Below the pieces are notes generated by a model, which did no database searches, had not been told where the DNA came from, and saw nothing but the letters and a program-made list of their open reading frames with translations. Made by a program: the position numbers and the translations under genes. This document shows positions 41,671-50,406 of a DNA stretch of 64,000 nt, piece by piece; positions within the stretch are counted from its first letter, which is position 1; every line of letters starts with the position of its first letter. Source of the stretch: VHCN01 sp964589935 (GTDB lineage Bacteria > Verrucomicrobiota > Verrucomicrobiia > Limisphaerales > VHCN01); contig CAZPVD010000016.1 in NCBI GenBank assembly GCA_964589935.1, positions 9,645-73,644 of the forward strand, written 5' to 3'.

Positions 41671-42648
41671 ATGCTCTACCCGCTGACCTTTCAACCCATC
41701 TTCAAGGAGCGCGTCTGGGGCGGGCGCAAGATCGAGTCGCTCTATGGCAAGGCGCTGCCAGCCGGCGTCCCCATCGGCGAGTCGTGGGAAATCACCGACC
41801 GGCCCGAGGGCGTGAGCGTCATCGCCAACGGCCCGCTCGCGGGAAAGGATTTGCGCTGGGTCATGGAGCATCACGCCGCCGAACTGCTCGGCCGCGCGCA
41901 GTCCGTCGCGGGGCGCTTCCCGTTGCTCGTGAAAATCCTCGACGCGCAGGACGTGCTCTCGCTCCAGGTGCATCCGCCGGCATCCAAGGCCACCGCGCTC
42001 GGCGGCGAGCCGAAGACGGAGATGTGGTATTTCACCGACGCGACGCCGGACGCCGCGATCTTCGCCGGCCTCAGGCGCGGCGTGACGCGCGAACAGTTTG
42101 AAAGGAAAATCGCCGACGGTTCGGTGGCGGAATGTTTTCACCGGATTCCCGTGCATCGCGGCGACGTGATGTTACTGCCGAGCGGGCGTGTCCACGCGCT
42201 CGGTGCGGGCAGCGTGCTGTTTGAAATCCAGCAGAACTCGGACACGACGTATCGCGTCTTCGACTGGAACCGTGTGGGTCTCGACGGCAAGCCGCGCGAG
42301 CTGCACGTCGAGCAGGCGCTGGCCTCGATTGATTTCGCGGACTTCGAGCCGTCGCTCGTGACAGGCGAGCAACTCGGCAACGGCGATTTCGACCACGAGC
42401 GGCTGGTGACGAACGAGCTTTTCCAAGTCTCGCGGTTCGCGTTGCAGCGCAATTCGCAGCTCACGGAGCAGCGTCCCGTGCCCGTGGTGATTGGCGTGCT
42501 GGAAGGCGCGCTCGAAGTTTCCGGCGGCGGCCTGACGGTCGCGATTCAAGCCGGCGGCTTCTGCCTTGTGCCCGCGAACGTGACGGTGGCGTTGTCCGCC
42601 AAGGGTGATGCGTCCTTCCTGCAAGCCGTCGCGGGCGTGGCTGCGTAG
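41671..42648 (+). CDS. manA: Mannose-6-phosphate isomerase, class I-type
   Basis: This 325-residue zinc enzyme interconverts mannose-6-phosphate and fructose-6-phosphate and feeds GDP-mannose synthesis. Zinc-binding residues are visible in LSLQVHPPAS and KTEMWYF, and in PSGRVHALG, with GESWEITDRP near the N-terminus. The length matches the short bacterial form. A degenerate copy of its first 19 codons lies 675 bp upstream, with a VapBC-like pair in between. The intact gene has a complete domain, so it should be functional. Confidence 0.92.
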   Translation: MLYPLTFQPIFKERVWGGRKIESLYGKALPAGVPIGESWEITDRPEGVSVIANGPLAGKDLRWVMEHHAAELLGRAQSVAGRFPLLVKILDAQDVLSLQVHPPASKATALGGEPKTEMWYFTDATPDAAIFAGLRRGVTREQFERKIADGSVAECFHRIPVHRGDVMLLPSGRVHALGAGSVLFEIQQNSDTTYRVFDWNRVGLDGKPRELHVEQALASIDFADFEPSLVTGEQLGNGDFDHERLVTNELFQVSRFALQRNSQLTEQRPVPVVIGVLEGALEVSGGGLTVAIQAGGFCLVPANVTVALSAKGDASFLQAVAGVAA

Positions 42649-42744
42649 CGGGCGCATCTTGTCTTGTGTTCTCCCTCATGCTGCCGCAAGTTGGCTTGCG
42701 CGGATTGTGGCTGCGAATTGTTCGCGCTTCGACCGAGTAATAAG

Positions 42745-43197
42745 ATGAGAGACCGCCGCCTCAAAAGTTTCTTCCAGCGCTGGGCCATCAACACGGTGGC
42801 CGTGCTCGTGGCATGCTACGTCGTCAACGGCGTGCGCTACGAGGACGCGGTGTCGCTCTTTGTCGCGTCGCTGCTGCTCGGCATCCTCAACACGTTCCTG
42901 CGGCCGCTGCTGATCCTGCTGACGCTGCCGATTTTTCTGGTCACGCTTGGGTTGTTCACCCTGTTCATCAACGCGCTGCTGCTTTACTTCACCGGCTACC
43001 TGCTTCAGCCGCACTTTTACGTCGAGGATTATTGGTCGGCGTTCAAGGGCGCGCTCATCATCAGCGTGGTGTCGCTCGCGCTCAACACGCTGACCGGCAC
43101 GGGCAATTCCCGCGTCGAAGTCCGTCATGCCGGCTCCGGCAAAAAATCGCAGATCGGCGGCAAAGACGACGGCAACGGCCCGGTGATTGACGTGTGA
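42745..43197 (+). CDS. Phage-holin-family-IV-like membrane protein (PF04020 type)
   Basis: The 150-residue protein has four hydrophobic helices: INTVAVLVACYVVNGV, LFVASLLLGILNTFL, PIFLVTLGLFTLFINALLLY and a later helix near ALIISVVSLALNTL. The NTFLRPLLILLTLPI signature marks the family, annotated as phage holin IV although most members are chromosomal and of unknown role. I chose the ATG at 42745, preceded by AATAAG. The C-terminal tail is polar and likely cytoplasmic. It lies 74 nt before the tRNA-Leu gene. Confidence 0.8.
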   Translation: MRDRRLKSFFQRWAINTVAVLVACYVVNGVRYEDAVSLFVASLLLGILNTFLRPLLILLTLPIFLVTLGLFTLFINALLLYFTGYLLQPHFYVEDYWSAFKGALIISVVSLALNTLTGTGNSRVEVRHAGSGKKSQIGGKDDGNGPVIDV

Positions 43198-43270
43198 GGC
43201 TTGCCCGCGCGCGGCCCGGCCTGCTAAGAATCTTCCGTGACACCCGACAATGTTGCCTGCGCGGATCGCT

Positions 43271-43351
43271 GCGAGCGTGGCGGAATGGCAGACGCGCCGG
43301 ACTTAGGATCCGGTCCCGAAAGGGGTGGAGGTTCAAGTCCTCTCGCTCGCA
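43271..43351 (+). tRNA. tRNA-Leu, anticodon UAG
   Basis: A full cloverleaf is visible. The acceptor arm GCGAGCG (43271-43277) pairs with CGCTCGC (43344-43350). The anticodon stem CCGGA/TCCGG encloses the loop CTTAGGA with anticodon TAG at 43304-43306. A short variable arm (TCCCGAAAGGGG region) and the TTCAAGT T-loop complete it. The variable arm marks a class II tRNA and the anticodon gives leucine. The 3' CCA is not encoded (ACCC follows the acceptor). Confidence 0.93.
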
Positions 43352-43362
43352 CCCAAGAGCAC

Positions 43363-46326
43363 CTGCTCATTGTCGCCGTTGCGTTCGCGTGCGGCGCGAC
43401 AGGCTTCGCGCAAAGCGGGCCGGACTGGATTCGCCCCGCCGCGCTGCCCAAACCGGGCGAGCCGGTTTTCTTCCACGGGGAGTTCAGCGTTTCGTCCACA
43501 GCGCAACGGGCTGAATTTGCCGGCGCATGCGACGGCTCCGCGCAAGTGTTCATCAATGGAAAGCCCGCCGCTGAACTCAAAGGAATTTTGCGCGCGGTGA
43601 ATGCCGATGCCACAAGTCTGCTGCGCCGCGGCAAAAACGTGCTGGAAGTCCGCGCGGTCAACGCAACGAACACGCCCGTGCTGCTGGTGAAACTCTCCTT
43701 CGCCGCCGACGCGAAGGGAAAGAGCGCGATTATCAGCGACGGCTCGTGGACGAGTTCGACGACCGCTGCAACGAACGGCGTCACGGGCGAGTTCGTCACA
43801 GTGGACTGGTCGCGCGTGCAGGTGCTCGGCCGCGCGGGCGTGCCACCGTGGGGCGATCCGTTTGACCCGACGAAGTCCTTCGACGCCTACAACTCATGGC
43901 GCGGCAGCCTCGGCACGAAACAGGCCACGCCGGTTGAGAACATTTCCGCGCCGCGCGGCTACAAGGTCGAGCTGGTCCGCTCCGCCCAAGACGGCGAAGG
44001 CTCGTGGATCAGCCTTGCGTTCGATCCGCAAGGGAGGCTCACTGTCGCGCGCGAAAAGTCCGGCCTGCTGCGCATGACGCTCACGCCCGGCGGCGGCGTG
44101 GCAAAGGTCGAGGTCATCAATGAAAACCTCCTCGAATGCCGAGGCCTGCTCTACGCGCACGGCGCGCTCTACGTGAACGCGAACAACTCAAAGGCGCTCT
44201 ACCGCCTCCGTTCGACGCGCGGCGACGACACGTTCGACGAGGTGAAGCTGCTCAAGGCCACCGAGGGCGGCGTCGGCCACGGGCGCAACGGCCTCACGCT
44301 CGGGCCTGACGGGAAGATTTATTTCGTCCACGGCAACAACGTGCGATTGCCCGCTGACCTTGCGGCGACTTCGCCTTACAAAAACTTCGCCGAGGACCGT
44401 CTGCTGCCGTGCCCGTGGGACAATCGCTTGTTCGACAGCGACGCGAAGGCGCCATGCGGCCACATCATGCGCACGGATGCCGAGGGCACGCGCTGGGAAA
44501 TCGTCGCGGGCGGCTTCCGCAATCCTTACGACATCGCGTTCAATGCCGACGGCGAGCTGTTCACGTTCGACGCGGACATGGAGTGGGATGTCGGCGCGCC
44601 GTGGTATCGGCCCACGCGCGTGCATCACGTCGTCTCCGGCGGCGAATACGGCTGGCGTCACGGCACGAGCATGTGGCCGACGGACTGGCCGGACGACCTG
44701 CCGCCGCTGGTCAACGTCGGTCTTTCGTCACCGACCGGCGTGAAGTTCGGCACGGCGAGCAAGTTCCCGCCAAAGTATCGCCGCGCGTTTTTCATCTCCG
44801 ACTGGGCTTACGGACGCATCCTCGCCGTGCATCTCACGCCAAAGGGCGCGAGTTATTTGGCGAATTTCGAGACGTTCCTCACCGGCCGCCCGCTGAACGT
44901 GACTGATCTCGAATTCGGCCCCGATGGCGCAATGTGGTTCACCACCGGCGGACGCGGAACGCAGGCCGGCCTGTATCGTGTCACCTACACCGGCCCGGAA
45001 ATCCGCGAGCCTGCGATGAGCAAGGCGGAGTTGAAGGCCGAGGAAGACGCCGTGAGGGCGCGCGCGCTGCGACGCCAGCTCGAAGGGTTTCACGGCAAAC
45101 ACGGCCTCTTCGCCGTGGACTTCGCGTGGCCCCATCTGGACAGCGGCGATGCGCGGATTCGTTTCGCCGCGCGTCTCGCCGTCGAGCATCAGGATGTCAC
45201 GCTCTGGCAACAGCGTGCGTTGAATGAAACGCGACCTCAAGCCGCGCTGACCGCGCTGACTGCGCTCGCCCGCTGTGGCAACAAGGAAACTCAACCGTCA
45301 TTGCTCGCCGCGCTCGACAGGCTTTCGTGGTCGAAACTCACCGACGCACAGCGTATTGACTTCTGCCGTGCGTATCAGCTTGCGTTCATCCGCATGGGCA
45401 AGCCGGACGCGGCGACGGCAGCGCGTCTCGCGACGAAGTTCGATGCCGTTTTTCCGACATCGAATCACCGTTTGAACGCCGACTTGTGCGAGCTGCTTGT
45501 TTATCTGGAGTCGTCCAATGTCGTTCACAAAACGCTGCCGCTCATTGCGTTCGCACCGACGCAGGAGGAGCAGATGCAGTTCATGTTCACGCTGCGCAAT
45601 GTCGCGCGCGGCTGGACGCTCGACAACCGGCGCGCCTACTTCAAGTGGTTCGACAAGGCCGCGGGTTACACCGGCGGCAAAACATTTCCCGCCTACGTCC
45701 GCGACATCAAGGCCGACGCGATGGCGACGCTGACGGACGCCGAGCGCGCCGCGTTGGCCTCGATGCTGAACCCGCCACTGCCGAAGACCGCGTTCGTGCC
45801 TCCGGCGCGACCGCGTCCGCTCGTGCAAAACTGGAAGATGGAGGACCTGCTCGCGGATGTTTCCGCGCCGCTGCAAGGCCGCGCTGCGAAGCGCGGGCGC
45901 GAGACGTTCACGGCGGCGCAGTGCATTGCCTGCCATCGTTTCGGCAGCGAGGGCGGCAGCGTCGGCCCCGATCTCTCTGACGTAGGACGGCGTTTCGACC
46001 GGCGCGCGATCCTCGAATCCATCCTCGAACCATCCAAGGTCATTGACGACAAGTATCGCAACACGGATTTCACGTTGAAGGACGGCGAAATCGTCACCGG
46101 CCAAGTCGTGCGCGACGAAGGCGCGACGCTTCAGGTGCGTCCGAATCCGCTTGCTGAACAGCTCGTGCGCGTCGGGAAGGCCGACATCAAATCGAGCAGG
46201 CCCTCTGCGATTTCACCGATGCCCACGGGGCTTCTCGACACGTTCACGCGTGCTGAAATTCTCGACTTGATCGCGTTTCTCGAATCCGGTGGCGGCGGAG
46301 CAACGCACAGCGCGGTTCGCAGATGA
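43363..46326 (+). CDS. PVC-type haem-binding dehydrogenase (beta-propeller, helical repeats, c-haem), start unclear
   Basis: The frame encodes an N-terminal hydrophobic signal-like segment, a beta-sandwich region and a propeller dehydrogenase domain (GRNGLTLGPDGKIYFVHGNN, GGFRNPYDIAFNADGELFTF). A helical-repeat region and a haem domain with one CIACH motif follow, ending ILDLIAFLESGG as in PVC haem-binding proteins. It is about 987 residues. No ATG, GTG or TTG lies between the tRNA and the signal sequence; the first candidate is CTG at 43363. In-frame starts at 43285 (inside the tRNA) or 43237 (before it) seem unlikely. The gene may have lost its true 5' end at the tRNA. Confidence 0.75.
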   Translation: MLIVAVAFACGATGFAQSGPDWIRPAALPKPGEPVFFHGEFSVSSTAQRAEFAGACDGSAQVFINGKPAAELKGILRAVNADATSLLRRGKNVLEVRAVNATNTPVLLVKLSFAADAKGKSAIISDGSWTSSTTAATNGVTGEFVTVDWSRVQVLGRAGVPPWGDPFDPTKSFDAYNSWRGSLGTKQATPVENISAPRGYKVELVRSAQDGEGSWISLAFDPQGRLTVAREKSGLLRMTLTPGGGVAKVEVINENLLECRGLLYAHGALYVNANNSKALYRLRSTRGDDTFDEVKLLKATEGGVGHGRNGLTLGPDGKIYFVHGNNVRLPADLAATSPYKNFAEDRLLPCPWDNRLFDSDAKAPCGHIMRTDAEGTRWEIVAGGFRNPYDIAFNADGELFTFDADMEWDVGAPWYRPTRVHHVVSGGEYGWRHGTSMWPTDWPDDLPPLVNVGLSSPTGVKFGTASKFPPKYRRAFFISDWAYGRILAVHLTPKGASYLANFETFLTGRPLNVTDLEFGPDGAMWFTTGGRGTQAGLYRVTYTGPEIREPAMSKAELKAEEDAVRARALRRQLEGFHGKHGLFAVDFAWPHLDSGDARIRFAARLAVEHQDVTLWQQRALNETRPQAALTALTALARCGNKETQPSLLAALDRLSWSKLTDAQRIDFCRAYQLAFIRMGKPDAATAARLATKFDAVFPTSNHRLNADLCELLVYLESSNVVHKTLPLIAFAPTQEEQMQFMFTLRNVARGWTLDNRRAYFKWFDKAAGYTGGKTFPAYVRDIKADAMATLTDAERAALASMLNPPLPKTAFVPPARPRPLVQNWKMEDLLADVSAPLQGRAAKRGRETFTAAQCIACHRFGSEGGSVGPDLSDVGRRFDRRAILESILEPSKVIDDKYRNTDFTLKDGEIVTGQVVRDEGATLQVRPNPLAEQLVRVGKADIKSSRPSAISPMPTGLLDTFTRAEILDLIAFLESGGGGATHSAVRR

Positions 46327-46380
46327 ACTACGGCCGCATTGAATGACCGGGGCATTCCTGCGTCTCCTTCTTTGAGCCTT

Positions 46381-48735
46381 ATGTTTCTCAACAAGCTGTT
46401 CTCTCCACGTGCGGCGACATTTTTTGCGGCGCTGTTGCTTGCCTGCGCTTCGGCGCTGGGGCAGGACAAGTCCATCACCTTCCAAGCTCGCTCCGCGCGC
46501 AGCGGCAAATGGTCCGAGCCGGCGACGTGGGCCGATGGCCGCGCGCCAAAGGCCGGTGACAACGTGCAAATCCGCGCCGGCCACACGGTGATTTATGATG
46601 TCAGCTCGGCCGAAGCGCTGCGTGTGGTGCATGTTGCCGGCACACTGACCTTTGCCCGTGACAAGTCCACTCGTCTCGATGTCGGGTTGCTCAAAGTCAT
46701 CGAAGGTGACACCTGCACCGAGGACGGCTTCAACTGCCACGAATCCGCCGACATGCCGGCAGCCGCGCCTGGCACGGTGCGGCCCGCGCTCGAACTCGGC
46801 ACGCCGGAGCAGCCCATTCCCGCGGGCATCACGGCAATGGTGCGGCTCGTTTACTTCGCCGGAATGGACACGAACACCTTGCCCGCAATCGTCGTTTGCG
46901 GCGGGCGCTGGGACGTTCATGGCGCACCAATGAACCGCACGTGGGTGAAACTTGGCGCGACCGCAAAGGCGGGCGATTCTTCCGTCACGCTCGCCGAGCC
47001 CGTGAGTGGCTGGCACGTGGGCGACCGCGTGATTCTCACCGCGTCGAAGGGCAAGGAACGCAGCAGCACCTTCCGCCAGAGCGCGAAGAAGCATCAGCCC
47101 GTCAGCACCGAGGAGCGGCTCATCACCGCCATTAACGGCACCACGCTCACGCTGGATCGCGCGCTGGAGAACGACCACTTCGGCGTTGCCAACACGCGCA
47201 GCGAGGTTGCAAACCTCTCGCGCAATGTCGTCATCGAATCCGCCGCGCCCGACGGCGTGCGCGGCCACGCGATGTATCACCGTGACAGCACCGGCGGCAT
47301 CAGCTACGCGGAATTCCGCCACCTCGGCAAGGAAGGCGTGCTCGGCAAGTATTCGATTCACTTCCATCTCGTGCGCGATTCGATGCGCGGCAGCGGCGTG
47401 ACCGGCGCGAGCATCTGGGACTCGCACAACCGCTGGATCACGATTCACGGCACGGACTATCTGCTCGTGCGCGACTGCGTCGGCTATCAGTCGGCCGGGC
47501 ACGGTTTCTTCCTCGAGGACGGCACGGAGCAATACAACGTGCTCGACCGCAACCTCGCGGTGCAGGCGTATCGGGCGCGGCCGTTGCCGAAGCAGGTGCT
47601 GCCGTTCGACGCGAACGACGGCGCGGGCTTCTGGTGGGCGAACGGGCGGAACACCTTCACGCGGAACGTCGCGTGCGAAAATGACGAATACGGCTACCGC
47701 TTCGAGATCGCGAAGCGCAGCAACTTCAACCCTGAGTTGAACGTGCGCCAGCCGGACGGCACGACCGAACGCCGCGACGTGAGGACGATTCCGTTCTTCC
47801 GTTTTGAAGCGAACGAGTCGCACAGCGAGGGGCTTTACAGCTTCAACTTCGGCGACGACGTGCCCGGCGCGGTGCATGGAGACCGGCGGCATCCGTTCAT
47901 TGCGCGCGATCTGCTCGCGTGGCAGACGCACTACGTGCTGCGCCCGAACGTGCAGTTTTTCCTCATGGACGGCCTAGATGTGAAGGATGGCGTCTATGGT
48001 GTGTATCATCCCGATTACGACGCGCACGTGTATCGGAACATCCGCTTCGACAACGTGAACTCCGAACCGATCAACCGCGGCCACGACGACGACAGCATCC
48101 AATACGGCTCGTTCACCTACGAAAATGTCCTGCTGGAAAACTGCCGCATCGGCCGAGACCCGCTGATTCAACTCACCTGCACCTCGCCGCAACCGGGACA
48201 GAGCGGGCACTTCCGCAACCTGACGGTGAAAAACAGCTCTTCCCGTTACGCGCAGGTCGTGGACCTCGGCGGCGGCCCTCGCAACGACAAGCTGGAAAAC
48301 CCCGTGATCTATTACTTCCACGACTACTTCGGCCACGGCGAAGTGACCAAGGTGGCGAGTGTGAAATTTCCCGACCAAGTTGCCGACGCGAAACCGATTA
48401 CCGGCTTCACCGGCCCGGATGTGCGCGCAACGGAGGTGACTGGCGTGACGTTTCCAAAGTTGCTTGAGCCGGTGGACGACCTGCCGCCGGCAACGTTCAT
48501 CACGTCCAAGCGAACAAGCGGCGGAAAACTCGTTGTGCGCGGAGTGTCGCACGACAACGGCGACATCGCGCGCGTGACAGTGAATGGCCAGACCGCAAAA
48601 ATTCTTTCCGCAAACGCAGGCGTCGTGGACTGGGAAATAACCCTGAACCCTCCAACTGAAGGAACATTGACCGCGCTCGCCACCGACAAGGCGGGCAACA
48701 CGGAGAAGATGCCGCACCGGATTTCGCTGAGGTAA
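46381..48735 (+). CDS. Secreted G8-domain, CEMIP/TMEM2-like right-handed beta-helix protein
   Basis: The 784-residue protein has a signal peptide (about residues 1-27). A G8 domain follows (WSEPATWADGRAPKAGDNVQ, then IRAGHTVIYDV), then a right-handed beta-helix with GKYSIHFHLVRDS and DCVGYQSAGHGFFLEDGTEQ. These segments resemble the core of animal CEMIP and TMEM2 proteins, which bind and help break down hyaluronan. Bacterial relatives are little studied. The C-terminal 90 residues form a beta domain. I chose the ATG at 46381, which starts the signal peptide. A possible GH20-like enzyme follows on the opposite strand. Confidence 0.8.
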   Translation: MFLNKLFSPRAATFFAALLLACASALGQDKSITFQARSARSGKWSEPATWADGRAPKAGDNVQIRAGHTVIYDVSSAEALRVVHVAGTLTFARDKSTRLDVGLLKVIEGDTCTEDGFNCHESADMPAAAPGTVRPALELGTPEQPIPAGITAMVRLVYFAGMDTNTLPAIVVCGGRWDVHGAPMNRTWVKLGATAKAGDSSVTLAEPVSGWHVGDRVILTASKGKERSSTFRQSAKKHQPVSTEERLITAINGTTLTLDRALENDHFGVANTRSEVANLSRNVVIESAAPDGVRGHAMYHRDSTGGISYAEFRHLGKEGVLGKYSIHFHLVRDSMRGSGVTGASIWDSHNRWITIHGTDYLLVRDCVGYQSAGHGFFLEDGTEQYNVLDRNLAVQAYRARPLPKQVLPFDANDGAGFWWANGRNTFTRNVACENDEYGYRFEIAKRSNFNPELNVRQPDGTTERRDVRTIPFFRFEANESHSEGLYSFNFGDDVPGAVHGDRRHPFIARDLLAWQTHYVLRPNVQFFLMDGLDVKDGVYGVYHPDYDAHVYRNIRFDNVNSEPINRGHDDDSIQYGSFTYENVLLENCRIGRDPLIQLTCTSPQPGQSGHFRNLTVKNSSSRYAQVVDLGGGPRNDKLENPVIYYFHDYFGHGEVTKVASVKFPDQVADAKPITGFTGPDVRATEVTGVTFPKLLEPVDDLPPATFITSKRTSGGKLVVRGVSHDNGDIARVTVNGQTAKILSANAGVVDWEITLNPPTEGTLTALATDKAGNTEKMPHRISLR

Positions 48736-48737
48736 GT

Positions 48738-50348
48738 TCAGCGCGGGCTTCGCGCAACGTCGGCGAACTTTTCGATGTCGCTGAAGTTCCTCTGCCACGT
48801 CGTGAACATCGCGCCTGCGACCCCGGGCACGCCCTTCGCCGCGTCGAGCCACACCCCGATCTGCTGCGGGCCGGCGTCGTAGTAGCCGGCGATGATCTGC
48901 CGATGGCCGCGGTCGGCGAACCACTTCAAGCTGTCGCGCCGCTTGTCGAAGTTCCAGTTCACGATGATGACATCCTTGTCGAGTCCCTCCCACGAGCCTT
49001 TGAGGTCGCCGCGCACGAGGTAGTAATTGTTCTTCGCGTTGTGATGCGGGTCGAACATGTCGTTCCACACGTAGATTTTTCCGCCGGGGTTCACTTCGCG
49101 AAGAATGCGCACGCACGTGCGGGCGTTGTCGGCGAGCAGTTCGCCAGCGTCCATGCCACGGTCCTGGCACGCTTTGCACCAGTTGAGCACGCGGATTTCG
49201 TCGTGCGACATCATGTAGCCCTTCGCGCCCCATGCCGCGTGAACACGCCTCGCCTGATCGCGCAGCAGTGAAATGGTTTTAGGCTCGGATGGGCAGATCA
49301 TCACCTGCCCGTCATACACGGTGACGGCGTGATAAAATGAAACGCGCAGCCGCGTGCCATCGGGCAAACTCGTCTTGATTGTCGGCGGCTCGTGCCACAC
49401 CTCGAAGCCACCGCTCCACGGCACCGTGCCGGAACGGGGGTCAGTGACGCGCTCGAAGTCTTTTCCTTCCACCAGCGCCGTGCCGTCCTCGCGTTTCACG
49501 ACGAACGGCGCGCCCGGCCGGCGGACAAGGTTCACGAGCGCGGTTTCTTCGATCTTCCCGTCGTCCCACCAAAGCGTGCCGGTCGAACCGCCCCACGAAC
49601 CGAAATAGAGCTGCACTTCCGTGTTGTCGAGCGAATTGAAAACGACGTGGTGCTCGGTCCAGTCCTGAGTGTGCTTCGTGCCGAGGTGCGAGAAGCTCAA
49701 CACTCGCCCGCCCGCGATGGGCTTGACCTCGGGCTGGCCGCGAAAATCCTGCGTCTTCACGCGCACCGAGACGTGGTATTGGCGAAATGGCGATACGCGA
49801 ACTTTCTGGGCGAGGCGTGCGTTGCGGCCCTTCGGATCGGTCACGCGCACCGCGCCATTTTCGGCAATCATGTTGTCGTCGCGCAACGTCCAGCCGCGCA
49901 GTTCAGTCATGTCGCCGTTCTTCAGCGCGACGGCGGGATCAGGCTGCAAGCGTGCGACGCCGCTCTTCACGACAAAGAGCGCGTCGCGCACCGGCAGTGC
50001 CTCGGCGAGATTCGGGTCGTGATAGAGCAGCGCCTCGGAATAACCGATGGGAAAAATCGCGGGCACGATGTCGAGTTTGAGTTCGCTGGCGAGGTGTTTG
50101 ATGCGTTCGACATTTTTGAAATAAACCGGCCCCATGTCGCCGAGTTTGCCAAACTTGAAGTCAGACAGGAGAAAGCCCGCGTAGCCCGCCTTCGCCGCGC
50201 GGCGCATGAGTTGCTCGGTTTCGGCCACGTCTTTTTCCACCGCAAGATTCGCCTGAAGATAAACGCGCAGATCGAGCGGATCGGCCGCTGAAACACGGAG
50301 GACACACGCGACAAACACCGGCAAAAGAAGTCGGTTCAAATGAAGCAT
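48738..50348 (-). CDS. Secreted TIM-barrel glycoside hydrolase-like protein (possibly GH20-like)
   Basis: This 536-residue protein has a signal peptide (LLLPVFVACVLRVSA). A barrel-like fold follows, with an Asp-Glu pair in YMMSHDEIRVLNWC near the middle, reminiscent of the GH20 beta-hexosaminidase catalytic pair. A carbohydrate-binding-like beta domain seems to lie between about residues 150 and 270. Later, IYVWNDMFDPHHNAKNNYY and VIIVNWNFDKRRDSLKWFAD fit a barrel that binds sugar. Specificity is not readable. Its stop is 2 nt from the stop of the G8-domain gene, so the two are convergent. Confidence 0.6.
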   Translation of the reverse strand: MLHLNRLLLPVFVACVLRVSAADPLDLRVYLQANLAVEKDVAETEQLMRRAAKAGYAGFLLSDFKFGKLGDMGPVYFKNVERIKHLASELKLDIVPAIFPIGYSEALLYHDPNLAEALPVRDALFVVKSGVARLQPDPAVALKNGDMTELRGWTLRDDNMIAENGAVRVTDPKGRNARLAQKVRVSPFRQYHVSVRVKTQDFRGQPEVKPIAGGRVLSFSHLGTKHTQDWTEHHVVFNSLDNTEVQLYFGSWGGSTGTLWWDDGKIEETALVNLVRRPGAPFVVKREDGTALVEGKDFERVTDPRSGTVPWSGGFEVWHEPPTIKTSLPDGTRLRVSFYHAVTVYDGQVMICPSEPKTISLLRDQARRVHAAWGAKGYMMSHDEIRVLNWCKACQDRGMDAGELLADNARTCVRILREVNPGGKIYVWNDMFDPHHNAKNNYYLVRGDLKGSWEGLDKDVIIVNWNFDKRRDSLKWFADRGHRQIIAGYYDAGPQQIGVWLDAAKGVPGVAGAMFTTWQRNFSDIEKFADVARSPR

Positions 50349-50406
50349 GGCGTGAAACTAATCGCTTTCGTCCGAGTGGCGAATGAAATCCATCCAGCGT
50401 TCCCGG

